Assembly (NCBI RefSeq): GCF_002775205.1
Contig: NC_036455.1
Coordinates: forward strand, 1 to 64,000
Direction: 5' to 3'
Length of the DNA: 64,000 bases
Source of the DNA: Xiphophorus maculatus
Taxonomy: Eukaryota; Chordata; Actinopteri; Cyprinodontiformes; Poeciliidae
Part shown: one piece after another, positions 11,601 to 21,982 of the stretch
Numbering within the stretch: the stretch's first letter is position 1
Layout of the letters: every line of letters begins with the position of its first letter
Translations under genes and position numbers: made by a program
Notes under the pieces: model-generated
Seen by the model: only the letters and a program-made list of their open reading frames with translations
Databases searched by the model: none
Told to the model about the DNA's origin: nothing

Positions 11601-12622
11601 TTTTACAAAGCACACAACCAGTCATAATTTTTGAAATATGTTATTTAGTAATATCAGTACATATTTATATAAATATACAAACACAAAATGATACAATCAG
11701 AGAGAAATAAAGATGCTTAAATAATTATTAATGCTGAATAATATGCATTAAACTACACATATTTATATGGACGTGCGTATATACATAATATCTATATAGG
11801 TTTTATTCATGTTTTCCAGCCGAGGAGGAGATTAAGAGAGATTCAGCAGCTGAGATTCATCAGTGCAGTGAATCCGTCTCTCCTTAAAGACATTCCCCAC
11901 TTCTTCCTCACATGGTCTTTATGAAACCTTCAAAACAAAAACAGGAGCTATTTTACTTTAGACAGAGTGAAAGAATTTCATATAAATAAGAGTCTTTCCC
12001 ACCTTGTGTGGAATAATCTAAATCAATGTTAGGGAAAGAGATCCAAAAAGTGGTGAAATCAACCTTTATTGAAGTTTAACTAATTAGAAAAAGGTTTCAC
12101 AAATCCCTAACATGGTTCTGAATATTCTGCTGTTAGAGCAGAATAATCCAGTTCAGGTCTGAAGAGTCCAGGTGTTGTAGTTTTTAAACTAGAATCGAAT
12201 AAGATGCGGAAGCTAGTGAAAAATTAGGTGGAATAACCCTTTAGCCATTTCCCGAATCGGAAACCAACTTCAGCTTCGTGTATATGAGCCATTTTCACAG
12301 CGTAATTGTGATTCCTGCGTTCATTTACCGGTTAACAAAACATTTATACGGGAAAAGAACATTTACTAAAATGATCCTGATACAGAAAGGTGCAGACATT
12401 TAGACCTTAACCTGCATCCAAACGCTGGTGGTTCCTACCTATTCGGTGTAAGATTATCTGGGGCCTCCGGGAGAAATCCAGCAGTCTGCGATGATCATCC
12501 ATCTCTTCCTCCGACTTGACGATGATTTCTTTAAACTCTGTGAATGTTTCTTCAGCAGCAGTTAACGGCTCGTTGATAAACTCGTTTAGAGAAACAGTCG
12601 AACATTCAACCAAACAGACCAT
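8608..12622 (-). CDS. ZNF-A: 14-finger C2H2 zinc-finger protein
   Basis: Two exons. Exon 1 is 12622-12439 (ATG, 61 codons plus one base, donor AG|GTAGG); exon 2 is 10127-8608 (acceptor CTTCTCCAG, stop at 8608). The phases join to give a 567-residue protein. Exon 1 encodes the EETFTEFKEIIVKSEEEMD leader seen in many fish zinc-finger genes. Exon 2 opens with an acidic Glu/Gln/Lys linker (repeats of the type QVKQEQEEPEDHQIKEEQED), then 14 fingers from about residue 176 to the end, all with CX2CX12HX3H spacing and TGEKP-like linkers. It is a likely nuclear DNA-binding regulator; its targets cannot be read from sequence. Fingers occur as near-identical pairs, showing recent internal duplication. 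It is paralogous to ZNF-B and ZNF-C. Its 2.3-kb intron is repeat-filled. Confidence 0.88.
10128..12438 (-). other. Intron of ZNF-A
   Basis: The 2311-bp intron is shared almost base for base with 699-3298 over most of its length, apart from the segment 10697-10770, which matches ZNF-B instead. In the ZNF-B intron the 1.2 kb corresponding to 11130-12290 is missing. The equivalent intron in ZNF-C is only 146 bp, so the long form reflects inserted sequence. Open frames here (10943-11206, 11163-11405) are duplicated with the intron and show no domain. Confidence 0.6.
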
Positions 12623-12637
12623 GCGCCATTTTCTTTG

Positions 12638-12715
12638 TCTTCTTCGTCTTCTTCTTTGGGATTTTATGACTGTCGTTCATTCATGTCATTGCATTACCGC
12701 CACCTTGTGGATCTT
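12638..12715 (-). repeat. I-group LINE 3' end with TTC tract, upstream of ZNF-A
   Basis: This is the same arrangement as at 3498-3580: an interrupted TTC run, then a block containing gcattaccgccacc, beginning about 15 bp upstream of the ZNF-A start codon. It belongs to the duplicated unit, so it predates the duplication. Confidence 0.6.
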
Positions 12716-13120
12716 ACGATCATCACATCTAAAGATTTCTCATACAGTGCCAGTTCTCTTTGAAAGACGTAAAATCTTTTCTTCCACTTTATCTAAATAA
12801 AACAAATACAATATTAGTATTCCAGTTTTCCACAAATCCAAAATTAATATTGTCTTCTGATTCGTATCTCCTACATCCCGCAACATGTTTCACAGTTTCT
12901 TCACTCCACCAGATCAGAACCTTTCCTATAGTTTCCGTATATCCACAATGATCGCTGCTGCTTTGTTCGGAGTTACCGCTGGTTCCGCCCATCCTGTGGC
13001 TTATTGAGAGCCGATCAGCACCGGCTTGTTCACTGAATTGTGCGGTGCTGGTGGTCGAGTGTAAATGACTTTTAACGGTTTTATCTATTTGATTTTTCTA
13101 CCGGTATTTTAATAATAGTT
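12716..13120 (-). promoter_or_regulatory. ZNF-A upstream flank
   Basis: Non-coding flank nearly identical to 3581-3990 upstream of unit 1. A promoter is inferred from position and conservation only; no core elements are identified. Confidence 0.35.
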
Positions 13121-14220
13121 TGTATTTATTTCTTTCTTAGCTCTGAGGATTGAAGGTGGTGAGTTTGGCCCAGATTAGTGGCGCCCAAACCTTTTGAGAC
13201 CAAGATCTACTTTTTCTCTCACCAGCCGGCTGAGATCTACCTCATGACACGAAGACATAAAAATTGTAAATTAAATTCTATTGTTTTATTTTATATGCAA
13301 ACATACATCAGTTATAGCAGTTATATAATAAAGTGATAGAAAACCTAACGCAGTTTTTTCCTCAGTGAGACTCTGACACTATCAAGAAAATATTATTAGA
13401 AACTGCAGAGTACTCATTTTAACCCAGAAAAGGAATTAGAACAAACTTGGAATCCAGAAATTTTTTTTTCCAGAACAGGAACATTTAGTTTTTATTATTA
13501 CTTAGAAACTGATGAGTACTCATTACTTTTACAAATTTAGAGCATACTTAGAAAGTCCAAAGAATACTTATAATTATCTAGCAACCCAGACGTCTAACCC
13601 AAAACAGGGATTAGAATAAACTTAAAGTCCAGAAAAAACTACCTTAGCAACTACGTTTTAGACTCCTATTCTTCCAGACCAGAGGATACTTACTTACTTA
13701 CTTACTTAGACTTATCTGCCACAATAGTCGACCGCAATAAAGGGCAATTTTTACCCTTTTTTAGGTCTCGATCACATGAGATTTGCTCTGATTCCAAAAC
13801 TACAACACCTAGATACTTCAAACCTAAATTAAATTATTCTCAACTAAAAGCAGAATATTTAAAACCATGTTTCTGATTTGTAAAACTTTTATCTGATTTG
13901 TGAAACTTCACTTAACAGACGGTTGCAGAAGATCTTTCCTTCCAACAGCCATCTCCATCTACAATAATTTTTTGAAGAATTAATGAGTTACACCAACATT
14001 TAACTTCCCATTGGGATTAATAAAGTGGTTTTGAATTAGAATAGGGAAAAACTTCATGGAACAAGTGTGAATAGTAATTTAAACTTTAGTGAAGTTTCAC
14101 AAATCACGTAAAGGTTTCACTAATCCCAAACATGGATTAAAATATTCTGCTTTTAGAGCAGAATAATCCAGTCCAGGTTTGAAATATGTAGTTGTTGTAG
14201 TTTTGGAATTAGAGCAGTTC
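13121..14220. other. 1.1-kb segment unique to unit A
   Basis: Unit 1 lacks this segment: its flank goes from a match at about 13115 directly to a match at about 14220. The first 140 bp (agtggcgcccaaaccttttg...) look like the end of a worn DNA transposon. A short TTAC/ACTT run lies near 13689-13708. No open reading frame of note. Confidence 0.4.
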
Positions 14221-14863
14221 TATTATTCAATATATGACTTTATACTTTACTTTTGTAAGCATTTCTATGCAATATTTAATTTTTTAAGCAGGGATGTTGG
14301 TACTGATTTTAAGTTATTCAGTTTAGCTGACAGATTTGCACTGTTTAACTTTTTCCTGCTGCTTCTACTCATTTCATTTCAGCAAGTGTTCTGCAGTTGA
14401 ACTCAAATGTTTCTACAATTTTCAGCAGTAACATTCAGCACTAACACGACATTTTCACAGGAAAGGCAAATGTTCTACTTACTTTCTAAGACACTAATAA
14501 TATATCTATGTGTGGAGGTTAAATTAGTTCCAGCATTAGAAACATGGTGATCTATAATAGAAAACAGCTGCAGCAGAACAGAGAAAAATATAACTAAGAC
14601 AACAGAAACACTAAATTACTGAAGACAATAATAATCAACCATACTTTCTAAAATCAAGAACCATCAATGTATGAAAATTAATTTATAATGAATTTTAAAA
14701 GTAATTATTTTTTATTTATTCATTAAGCTATTACATAGGTAGAGTTGAACTGATTAATATAATTTTACAAATAACAGCATCAGTTACAATGTCATTTTGT
14801 TTTAAAGAGAAACTTATCATCTTATAAGTTTTAAATCTAAGCTTAGATCACTTTTAGACCATA
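14221..14863 (-). other. Upstream flank and 3'-flank remnant of the next zinc-finger unit
   Basis: The part to 14544 matches 4030-4355 of unit 1. The part from 14545 resembles zinc-finger 3' flanks (compare 7855-7990 and 52080-52200). No finger exon follows; it has been lost or displaced. Confidence 0.4.
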
Positions 14864-14865
14864 TA

Positions 14866-15253
14866 CAGTACAGACCAAAAGTTTGGACACACCTTTTAAT
14901 TCAATGAGTTTCCTTTATTTTCATGACTATTGACATTGTAGATTCACACTGAAGGCATCAAAACTATGAATAACACATGTGGAAATATGCACTAAACAAA
15001 AAAGTGTAAAACAACTGAAAATACCCCTTATATTCTACTTTCTTCAAAGTAGCAACCTTTTGCTGTGATTACTGCTTTGCACACACTCTGCATTTTCTTG
15101 ATGAGCTTCAAGAGGTAGTCACCTGAAATGGTTTTCACTTCATAGGTGACCCCTGTCAGGTTAATAAGTGGGATTTCTTGCCTTATAAATAGTCATGAAA
15201 ATAAAGAAAACCCATTGAATTAGAAGGTGTGTCCAAACTTTTGGTCTGTACTG
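14866..15253. mobile_element. Non-autonomous Tc1/mariner element
   Basis: A 388-bp element with matching inverted termini: cagtacagaccaaaagtt at the left and its complement at the right (about 30 bp each). TA dinucleotides flank both sides (14864-14865 and 15254-15255), as expected for Tc1/mariner. The interior, read on the minus strand, keeps a short stretch resembling Tc1 transposase (KTISGDYLLKLIKKMQSVCK), so it is a deletion derivative that cannot move by itself. Confidence 0.85.
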
Positions 15254-15255
15254 TA

Positions 15256-16265
15256 GATTAGTGTAAAGACTCATGTCTAAACGAGTTATATGTAGCATCA
15301 ATGCTAAAATCAGGCATACTGTAGGCTTGTAATTGGATGTATCCTCTCTTCAGACTAGAAAAGGTCAGTAGGGATTGAAGAATATGTAGAATGGAACAAT
15401 TATGGTTAGCAAAAACTTTTATAAAATTTTTCAAATTTCCAGCCTGTTAACTGTCCAATATACATGTTTTCACAAAAGCCCTCCATCAGATTCCTTCCTA
15501 TTAAATATACATGGGTAGCGCAACTTAAGGTACTTGATTCCTTTGTTAGCATATCCTCGCTGTTGAAATTAAAGTAAATACAACTATAGGACATAGTAAG
15601 AATGAAAATGTATCAGAGGAGAAAACAACTTTTTTTTTTTACTTATTCTTAAATTGAACACATACAAACTGCTACAGCTTACTCTTAAAAACATTATTAT
15701 TTTTGCTTACTTAGAGTTGTCTTATTCCGGGAATGATTTGTACCACTCTATTAAACTATTAGGGAGTAAAGTAGCCTGGGACCTTTTTGAGTATCTAGTA
15801 TCACTGTTAACTAATAGATTTATGTATTTAAAGCATTTGTGTTTATATAGAAATATAGTCCTAAACTAGATGCAACATGAGAAATGTCATGGTAAATGAA
15901 TCTGATGAAACCACCTGTTAAACTGTAGAAAACCGTTATGGTGAGATCCGCAATATTTTATGTTTATACAAATATAATTACATGTATGTCTAATCAGTGT
16001 GTCTGCTAGGAAGGGTGCAGTAAACCCTAACCCGAAATTTGAAGGATTTCATGTTTGTAACTCATGAAAAATGTACATCACATAAACTAATGTGATTGAT
16101 GTAAGTCAACACATAATATTTAGAAGAGAAACTTAACTCTCAGTGTTTCTTTTCAGATGATTTTTTTTGTTCTAAAAGATTTCTTCTAATTGTGTGAAAA
16201 ACAGTGGCTGATTTTAATGTTCAGTTAGAAGCATTTTCATTTGTTTGGATCAATCAGTTTTTGAT
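15256..16265. other. Intergenic, nothing recognised
   Basis: AT-rich sequence with only short open frames (15406-15594 minus, 15654-15869 plus) that show no domain. Confidence 0.4.
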
Positions 16266-16334
16266 GTGTTTAATACACATACAGTGCCAGTATGTGTATT
16301 AAACACATACTGGCACTGTATGTGTTTAATACAC
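16266..16334. repeat. Perfect overlapping double hairpin
   Basis: Two perfect inverted repeats overlap. Arms gtgtttaatacacatac and their complement span 16266-16306 with loop agtgcca. A second pair spans 16294-16334 with loop tggcact, the reverse complement of the first loop. The 69-bp block can therefore fold as two small hairpins or one larger one. Confidence 0.9.
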
Positions 16335-16610
16335 TTCAAAAGCATCTTATGCAATAATGCACATTATTGTAGAAGAGAGCTCAGCTGTCTCTTTCTACCT
16401 GTTCTTGCTTGCAGGACATAGCACAGAATTTAACAGTACGAATTCATAACATAGATGAATTTGAAAGTTTATACATTTTAGAAGAGAGACAAAAAATTTT
16501 GTTAGCATAATGCATGTTTTTCTGACTTTACAGCAATCTCATATTTGACAAGCAAAAAAAAAAAAAAAAGACTGTCAACAATTTTAAACAAGTAAATAAC
16601 TTGTTAAATA
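16335..16610. other. Intergenic, with poly-A run
   Basis: No gene seen. A run of about 17 A lies near 16554-16570, just before the LINE fragment. Confidence 0.4.
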
Positions 16611-17335
16611 CACCGACAGCCTTGCGGCCACAGCTCCGATAAGTCGCCTCCGCAATGGAGGCACGGAACACGGTCCACTCAGACTCAATGTACCGCATCT
16701 CCACCGGAACATGTTCAAAGTTTTGCTGGAGATGGGAGTTAAAGCTCCGTCTCACAGGGGATTCCACCAGACGTTCCCAGCAGACCCTCACAACACGTTT
16801 GGGCCTGCCAGGTCTGACCGGCATCCTCCCCCACCACCGGAGCCAACTCACCACCAGGTAGTGGTCAGTGGACAGCTATGCACCTCTCTTCACCCGAGTG
16901 TCCAAGACATGGGCCGCATCTGCGGCCGCAGATCCGATGAAAGGATGACAAAGTTGATCATCGAACTGTGGCCTAGGGTGGCCTCTCAACCTCACACACT
17001 AGCTCCGGCTCCTTCCCCACCAGAGAGGTGACATTCCACGTCCCAAGAACCAGCTTCTGCAACCGAGGATCGGACCGCCAGGGCCCCCTCCCTCGGCAGG
17101 CATCCATCACACACTGCACCCGACCCCTTTTGCCCCTCTCACAGGTGATGGGCCCATGGGAGGGGGGACCCATGTCTCCTCTTTGGACTGAGCCCGGCCG
17201 GGATCCATGGATAAAAGCCCAGTCACCAGGCACTCGCCATTGTACCCCCCTCCAGGCCTGGCTCCAGAGTGGGGCACCGGTGACCCACATCCGGGCGAGG
17301 GAACAGCAAGTCCAAAGTTTTCTTCCATCATAGAG
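16611..17335 (-). mobile_element. Rex3-like LINE fragment, internally deleted
   Basis: Minus-strand sequence matching the larger Rex3-like copy. 16611-16985 corresponds to about 20025-20390 (end of the endonuclease domain). 16986-17090 corresponds to about 20910-21040 ([17 protein letters not shown], start of the endonuclease). About 0.5 kb between them is missing. 17090-17335 continues into 5' sequence that the larger copy lacks. The 3' end is absent, unusual for a LINE insertion, so later deletion must have removed it. Confidence 0.8.
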
Positions 17336-18031
17336 TTCTTCAGGTTGTTACTGTTGTAACTTCCAAAAGGGAAAAGGTAACAGGGATGAAAGACTGTGTC
17401 CTGTATGGCTAGGGCCTGGCTGTAAGTACATTCTTGAATGTAAACTAAACATGTTCTTATTTCACCAATGCAAAAACCACGTGAGCTCCATCAGCGCCAC
17501 CGTCAACGTGCTCACACAGTTCCCACACCTGTCCATTATACACTGATGTGTTCAGCAGTGCTTCCTGATGATGCACAAAAATCTGGTGCAAATCGGTTCA
17601 TGTAAAAAGGAGATACAGCTGTTGAAATAACCTAGGGGGCGCAGTGGAGTGAAATGACAATTTAATGCCATTGGGTTCTTAAGAGGTTAACCAAGGTCAA
17701 TCATAACAAGTTTAGTGCAAATACAATGATGCATGTATGATTTTGAGATAAAGGTGCAAACAGCGATGGATTAGTATTCACCATTCAGCCACATCCACAT
17801 GCTGCTGCCAGCCAGTGTTGAGAGAAGGATTTACCATCATGTTGTTCTACTTCATTAAACACAGGTTGAAATCTGCATGAACCGCTGAGTAAAGGGAAGA
17901 AAAAGAGTGGGAAAACACTGACTTCCTGTTGAAAGGGGTTGTGGTGATGTCACTAATTGGCCATGTGAATGTGATGAGCTCTGGTCTGTGATGATACAAA
18001 TGAAGTTTGATGTACCTGGGCGCTTATGTGG
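17336..18031. other. Intergenic with an old dispersed repeat
   Basis: It contains phrases such as tggtgcaaatcggttcatg and gggggcgcagtggag, typical of an unclassified fish repeat. Related phrases (gccaagtttggtgccaattg) occur on the other side of the Rex3-like insertion at 21130, so the LINE probably landed in this repeat. Confidence 0.35.
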
Positions 18032-18044
18032 GGATGTTATTCCA

Positions 18045-21000
18045 TCCATCCATCCATCCATCCATCCATCTTCTTCCGCTTATCCGAGGTCGGGTCGCGG
18101 GGGTAGCAGCTTCAGAAGGGAGGCCCAGACTTCCCTCTCCCCGGCCACTTCTTCTAGCTCTTCCGGGGGAATCCCGAGGCGTTCCCAGGCCAGCCGAGAG
18201 ACATAGTCTCTCCAGCGTGTCCTGGGTCTTCCCCGGGGCCTCCTCCCGGTGGGACGTGCCCGGAACACCTCACCAGGGAGGCGTCCAGGAGGCATCCTGA
18301 CCAGATGCCCAAGCCACCTCAACTGGCTCCTCTCGATGTGAAGGAGCAGCGGCTCTACTCTGAGTCCCTCCCGGATGACTGAGCTTCTCACCCTATCTCT
18401 AAGGGAGAGCCCAGCCACCCTACGGAGAAAACCCATTTCGGCCGCTTGTATCCGCGATCTCGTTCTTTCGGTCATGACCCAAAGCTCATGACCATAGATG
18501 AGGGTGGGAACGTAGATCGACCGGTAAATCGAGAGCTTCGCTTTTTGGCTCAGCTCTCTCTTCACCACGACGGACCGGTACAGCGCCCGCTTGACAGCAG
18601 ACGCTGCGCCAATCCGCCTGTCGACCTCCCGCTCCCTTCTTCCCCCATTCGTGAACAAGATCCCGAGATACTTGAACTCCTCCACTTGGGGCAGGACACC
18701 CACCCTGACCCGAAGAAGGCACTCTACCCTTTTCCGGCTCAAGACCATGGCCTCGGATTTGGAGGCACTGATCCCCATCCCGGCCGCTTCACACTCGGCT
18801 GCGAACCGCTCCAGCGAGAGCTGCAGATCACGATCTGATGAAGCCAAAAGGACCACATCGTCTGCGAAAAGCAGAGATGAGATCCTAAGGCCACCAAATC
18901 GGATCCCCTCAACACCTTGGCTGCGCCTAGAAATTCTGTCCATGAAAGTGATGAACAGAATCGGTGACAAAGGGCAGCCCTGGCGGAGTCCAACTCTCAC
19001 CGGAAACGAGCCCGACTTACTGCCGGCAATGCGGACCAGACTCTGACACCGGTCATACAGGGACCTGACAGCCCGTATCAAAGGGCCCGGTACCCCATAC
19101 TCCCGGAGAACCCCCCACAGGGCTCCCCGAGGGACACGGTCGAACGCCTTCTCCAAGTCCACAAAACACATGTAGACTGGTTGGGCGAACTCCCATGCAC
19201 CCTCCAGGATCCTGCCGAGGGTGTAGAGCTGGTCCAGTGTTCCACGACCAGGACGAAAACCACACTGCTCTTCCTGAATCCGAGGTTCGACTATCCGACG
19301 GACCCTCCTCTCCAGGACCCCTGAATAGACCTTGCCAGGGAGGCTTAAGAGTGTGACCCCTCTATAATTGGGGCACACCCTCCGGTCCCCCTTTTTGAAC
19401 AGGGGGACCACCACCCCAGTCTGCCAATCCAGGGGAACTGCCCCCGATGTCCATGCGATATTGCAGAGTCGCGTCAACCAACACAACCCTACAACATCCA
19501 GAGCCTTAAGGAACTCCGGGCGGATCTCATCCACCCCCGGGGCCCTGCCACCGAGGAGCTTTTTAACCACCTCGGCGACCTCGCCCCCAGAGATTGGAGA
19601 GCCCAACCCAGAGTCCCCAGGCTCCGCTTCCTCAGTGGAAGGCATGTTGGTGGGATTGAGGAGGTCTTCGAAGTACTCTGCCCACCGGCCCACAACGTCC
19701 CGAGTAGAGGTCAGCAGCACACCATCCCCACTATAAACAGTGTTGGTGCTGCACCGCTTCACCCCCTGAGACGCCGGATGGTGGACCAGAATCGCCTCGA
19801 AGCCGTACAGAAGTCTTTCTCCATGGCCTCTCCAAACTCCTCCCACGCCCGAGTTTTTGCCTCAGCAACCGCCCGAGCCGCATGCCGCTTCGCCCGCCGG
19901 TACCCATCAGCTGCTTCCGGAGTCCCACAGGCCAAAAAAGCCCAATAGGACTCCTTCTTCAGCCTGACGGCATCCCTCACCGAAGGTGTCAACCAGCGGG
20001 TTCGAGGGTTGCCGCCGCGACAGGCACCGACAACCTTGCGGCCACAGCTCCGATCGGCCGCCTCGACAATGGAGGCACGGAACATGGTCCACTCAGACTC
20101 CATGTCCCCCACCTCCCCCGGGACGTGTTCGAAGTTTTGCCGGAGATGGGAGTTAAAGCTCCGTCTCACAGGGGATTCCGCCAGATGTTCCCAGCAGACC
20201 CTCACAACACGTTTGGGCCTGCCAGGTCTGACCGGCTTTCGCCCCCACCACCGGAGCCAACTCACCACCAGGTAGTGGTCAGTGGACAGCTCCGCACCTC
20301 TCTTCACCCGAGTGTCCAAGACATACGGCCGCAGATCCGATGAAAGGGTGACAAAGTCGATCATCGAACTGCGGCCTAGGGTGTCCTGGTGCCAAGTGCA
20401 CATATGGACACCCTTATGCTTGAACATGGTGTTCGTTATGGACAATCCATGGCGAGCACAGAAGTCCAGCAACAGAACACCGCTCGAGTTCAGGTCGGGC
20501 GGGCCGTTCCTCCCAACCACGCCCCTCCAGGTCTCACAGTCATTGCCCACGTGAGCGTTGAAGTCCCCCAGCAAAACAAGGGAGTCCCCAGGAGGAGCAC
20601 TCTCCAGTACCCCCTCTAAGGACTCCAAAAAGGGTGGGTAATCTGAACTGTCGTTTGGCCCGTAAGCACAAACGACAGTCAGAACCCGTCCCCCCACCCG
20701 TAGGCGGAGGGATGCTACCCTCTCGTTCACCGGGGTAAACCCCAACGTACAGGCGCCGAGATGGGGAGCAACAAGTATGCCCACTCCTGCCCGACGCCTC
20801 TCACCTTGGGCAACTCCAGAGTGGAAGTATGTCCAGCCCCTCTCAAGGAGACTGGTTCCAGAACCAGAGCCGTGCGTCGAGGTGAGACCGACTATTTCTA
20901 GCCGGAACCTCTCGACCTCACGCACTAGCTCCGGCTCCTTCCCCACCAGAGAGGTGACATTCCACGTCCCAAGAGCCAGTTTCTGCAACTGAGGATCGGA

Positions 21001-21047
21001 CCGCCAGGGTCCCCTCCCTCTGCTGCCACCCATCCCACACTGCACCC
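18045..21047 (-). mobile_element. Rex3-like (RTE-clade) LINE, 13-bp target duplication
   Basis: A 3003-bp minus-strand insertion. Perfect direct repeats ggatgttattcca flank it at 18032-18044 and 21048-21060. The 3' end on the minus strand is a (GATG)n tail (plus-strand TCCA repeats 18045-18070), as known for fish Rex3/RTE elements. The 5' end stops just before the endonuclease domain: the smaller fragment at 16611 shows about 0.25 kb of extra 5' sequence, so this copy is mildly 5'-truncated. The family name rests on the tail and protein motifs, recalled and not searched. Confidence 0.85.
18080..21045 (-). pseudogene. Rex3-like APE-RT polyprotein, one frameshift
   Basis: Two overlapping frames together make one endonuclease/reverse-transcriptase protein. 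The first (to 19759) holds an AP-endonuclease domain with [18 protein letters not shown] and [10 protein letters not shown]. The second (to 18080) holds the reverse transcriptase with KAFDRVPRG, VGLRQGCPLSP and the catalytic FADD block (LLFADDVVLLA), ending in a GRRPRGRPRTRWRDYV tail. The frames part near a run of five C at 19762-19766, so a single-base length change in a homopolymer best explains the break. Otherwise the protein is well kept, suggesting a fairly recent insertion. GC-rich codon use sets it apart from its AT-rich surroundings. Confidence 0.85.
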
Positions 21048-21060
21048 GGATGTTATTCCA

Positions 21061-21439
21061 CCTTGATATTAGATGACGTCAGATTATGAAGACATAGGAT
21101 TGTCAGGGATCCAACCAGGATCATTCATGCCAAGTTTGGTGCCAATTGACCTTTTAAGTGAAAGTCATAACGTTTTGTTTGCGTTGGCGAGTACGCCAAA
21201 TTCGCCAATCTACCATGCCACCTGAACATATACAAAAAGTGAATTTTTTTGATAACTTTTAAAGCCCCACTCATTACCTGCATCCTGGCCAAGAATGAAG
21301 CCAATAGGTCGAAATCCATAGGAGGAGTTTGTTAAAGTTTGACTTGAATAAAAGTGAAAAATGGCCAAAATTTGCCCCTTGACCCAAAATGGCTGCCTCC
21401 CCGTGTAATTTAGGAGGTACCTCTAAGAGACGTTTTTTC
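21061..21439. other. Intergenic, old dispersed repeat
   Basis: No coding potential recognised. Phrases such as gccaagtttggtgccaattg belong to the same unclassified repeat as 17560-17760. Confidence 0.3.
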
Positions 21440-21720
21440 TCTTTGTCTCTGCGTGGTTCTCCGGCTGCATAGCAGCACAGAGGAAGCCTCTCCGGAGAAT
21501 CATAAGATCTGCCCAGAGGACTATCGACTACTCTCTGCCTTCTCTCGAGGAACTCCACAGGTCCGTTGCCTCAGGAAAGCCAAGAACATTTTAAGACTCC
21601 TCACACCCAGGTTACAATTTGTTCCAACTGGCTGCAGATAGAGGAGCATTAAAACAAAGACAAACAGACTGAAGATCAGTTTATACCCAGTAGCCATAAG
21701 GGCATTAAATGCCACCTAGT
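21440..21720 (+). mobile_element. LINE 3' ORF remnant (Rex1/CR1-like)
   Basis: Plus-strand frames read QVRCLRKAKNILRLLTPRLQ and then, after a stop, RSIKTKTNRLKISLYPVAIRAL. Together they match the C-terminal end of CR1/Rex1/L2-type ORF2 proteins. At least one stop or frameshift is present; the rest of the element is missing. Confidence 0.6.
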
Positions 21721-21982
21721 ACAATTTATCACCCAATTTTGTTATAATCCATGTCATTTTATTGAACGGTTTATATAACAACAATACAGTTTGTCATTAT
21801 TGTTGCTACAGAATATGCCAGAAAAAAAACAAAGCATCTCTCAAGGAAATTGCTTCACATCTCTACGTATCCTAATGTCAAGATGTTTTATAGACATGAA
21901 ATCTCTCCAGTTTTTAATTCTAGTTTTTAACCAAATCAATTTAATAGTGAAGCTCAACATAGGACACACATGTAAAACACTG
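21721..21982 (-). other. ZNF-B 3' flank
   Basis: Short 3' flank after the ZNF-B stop codon; the part near 21775-21850 is similar to the ZNF-A flank near 8440-8510 (gtttgtcattattgttgct, cagaatatgccagaaaa). Confidence 0.4.

Noticed and set aside
16266-16334. tRNA or annotated microRNA gene
   Set aside because: No A/B boxes or cloverleaf; the perfect symmetry of both halves does not look like a known microRNA precursor. Kept as a structural finding only.
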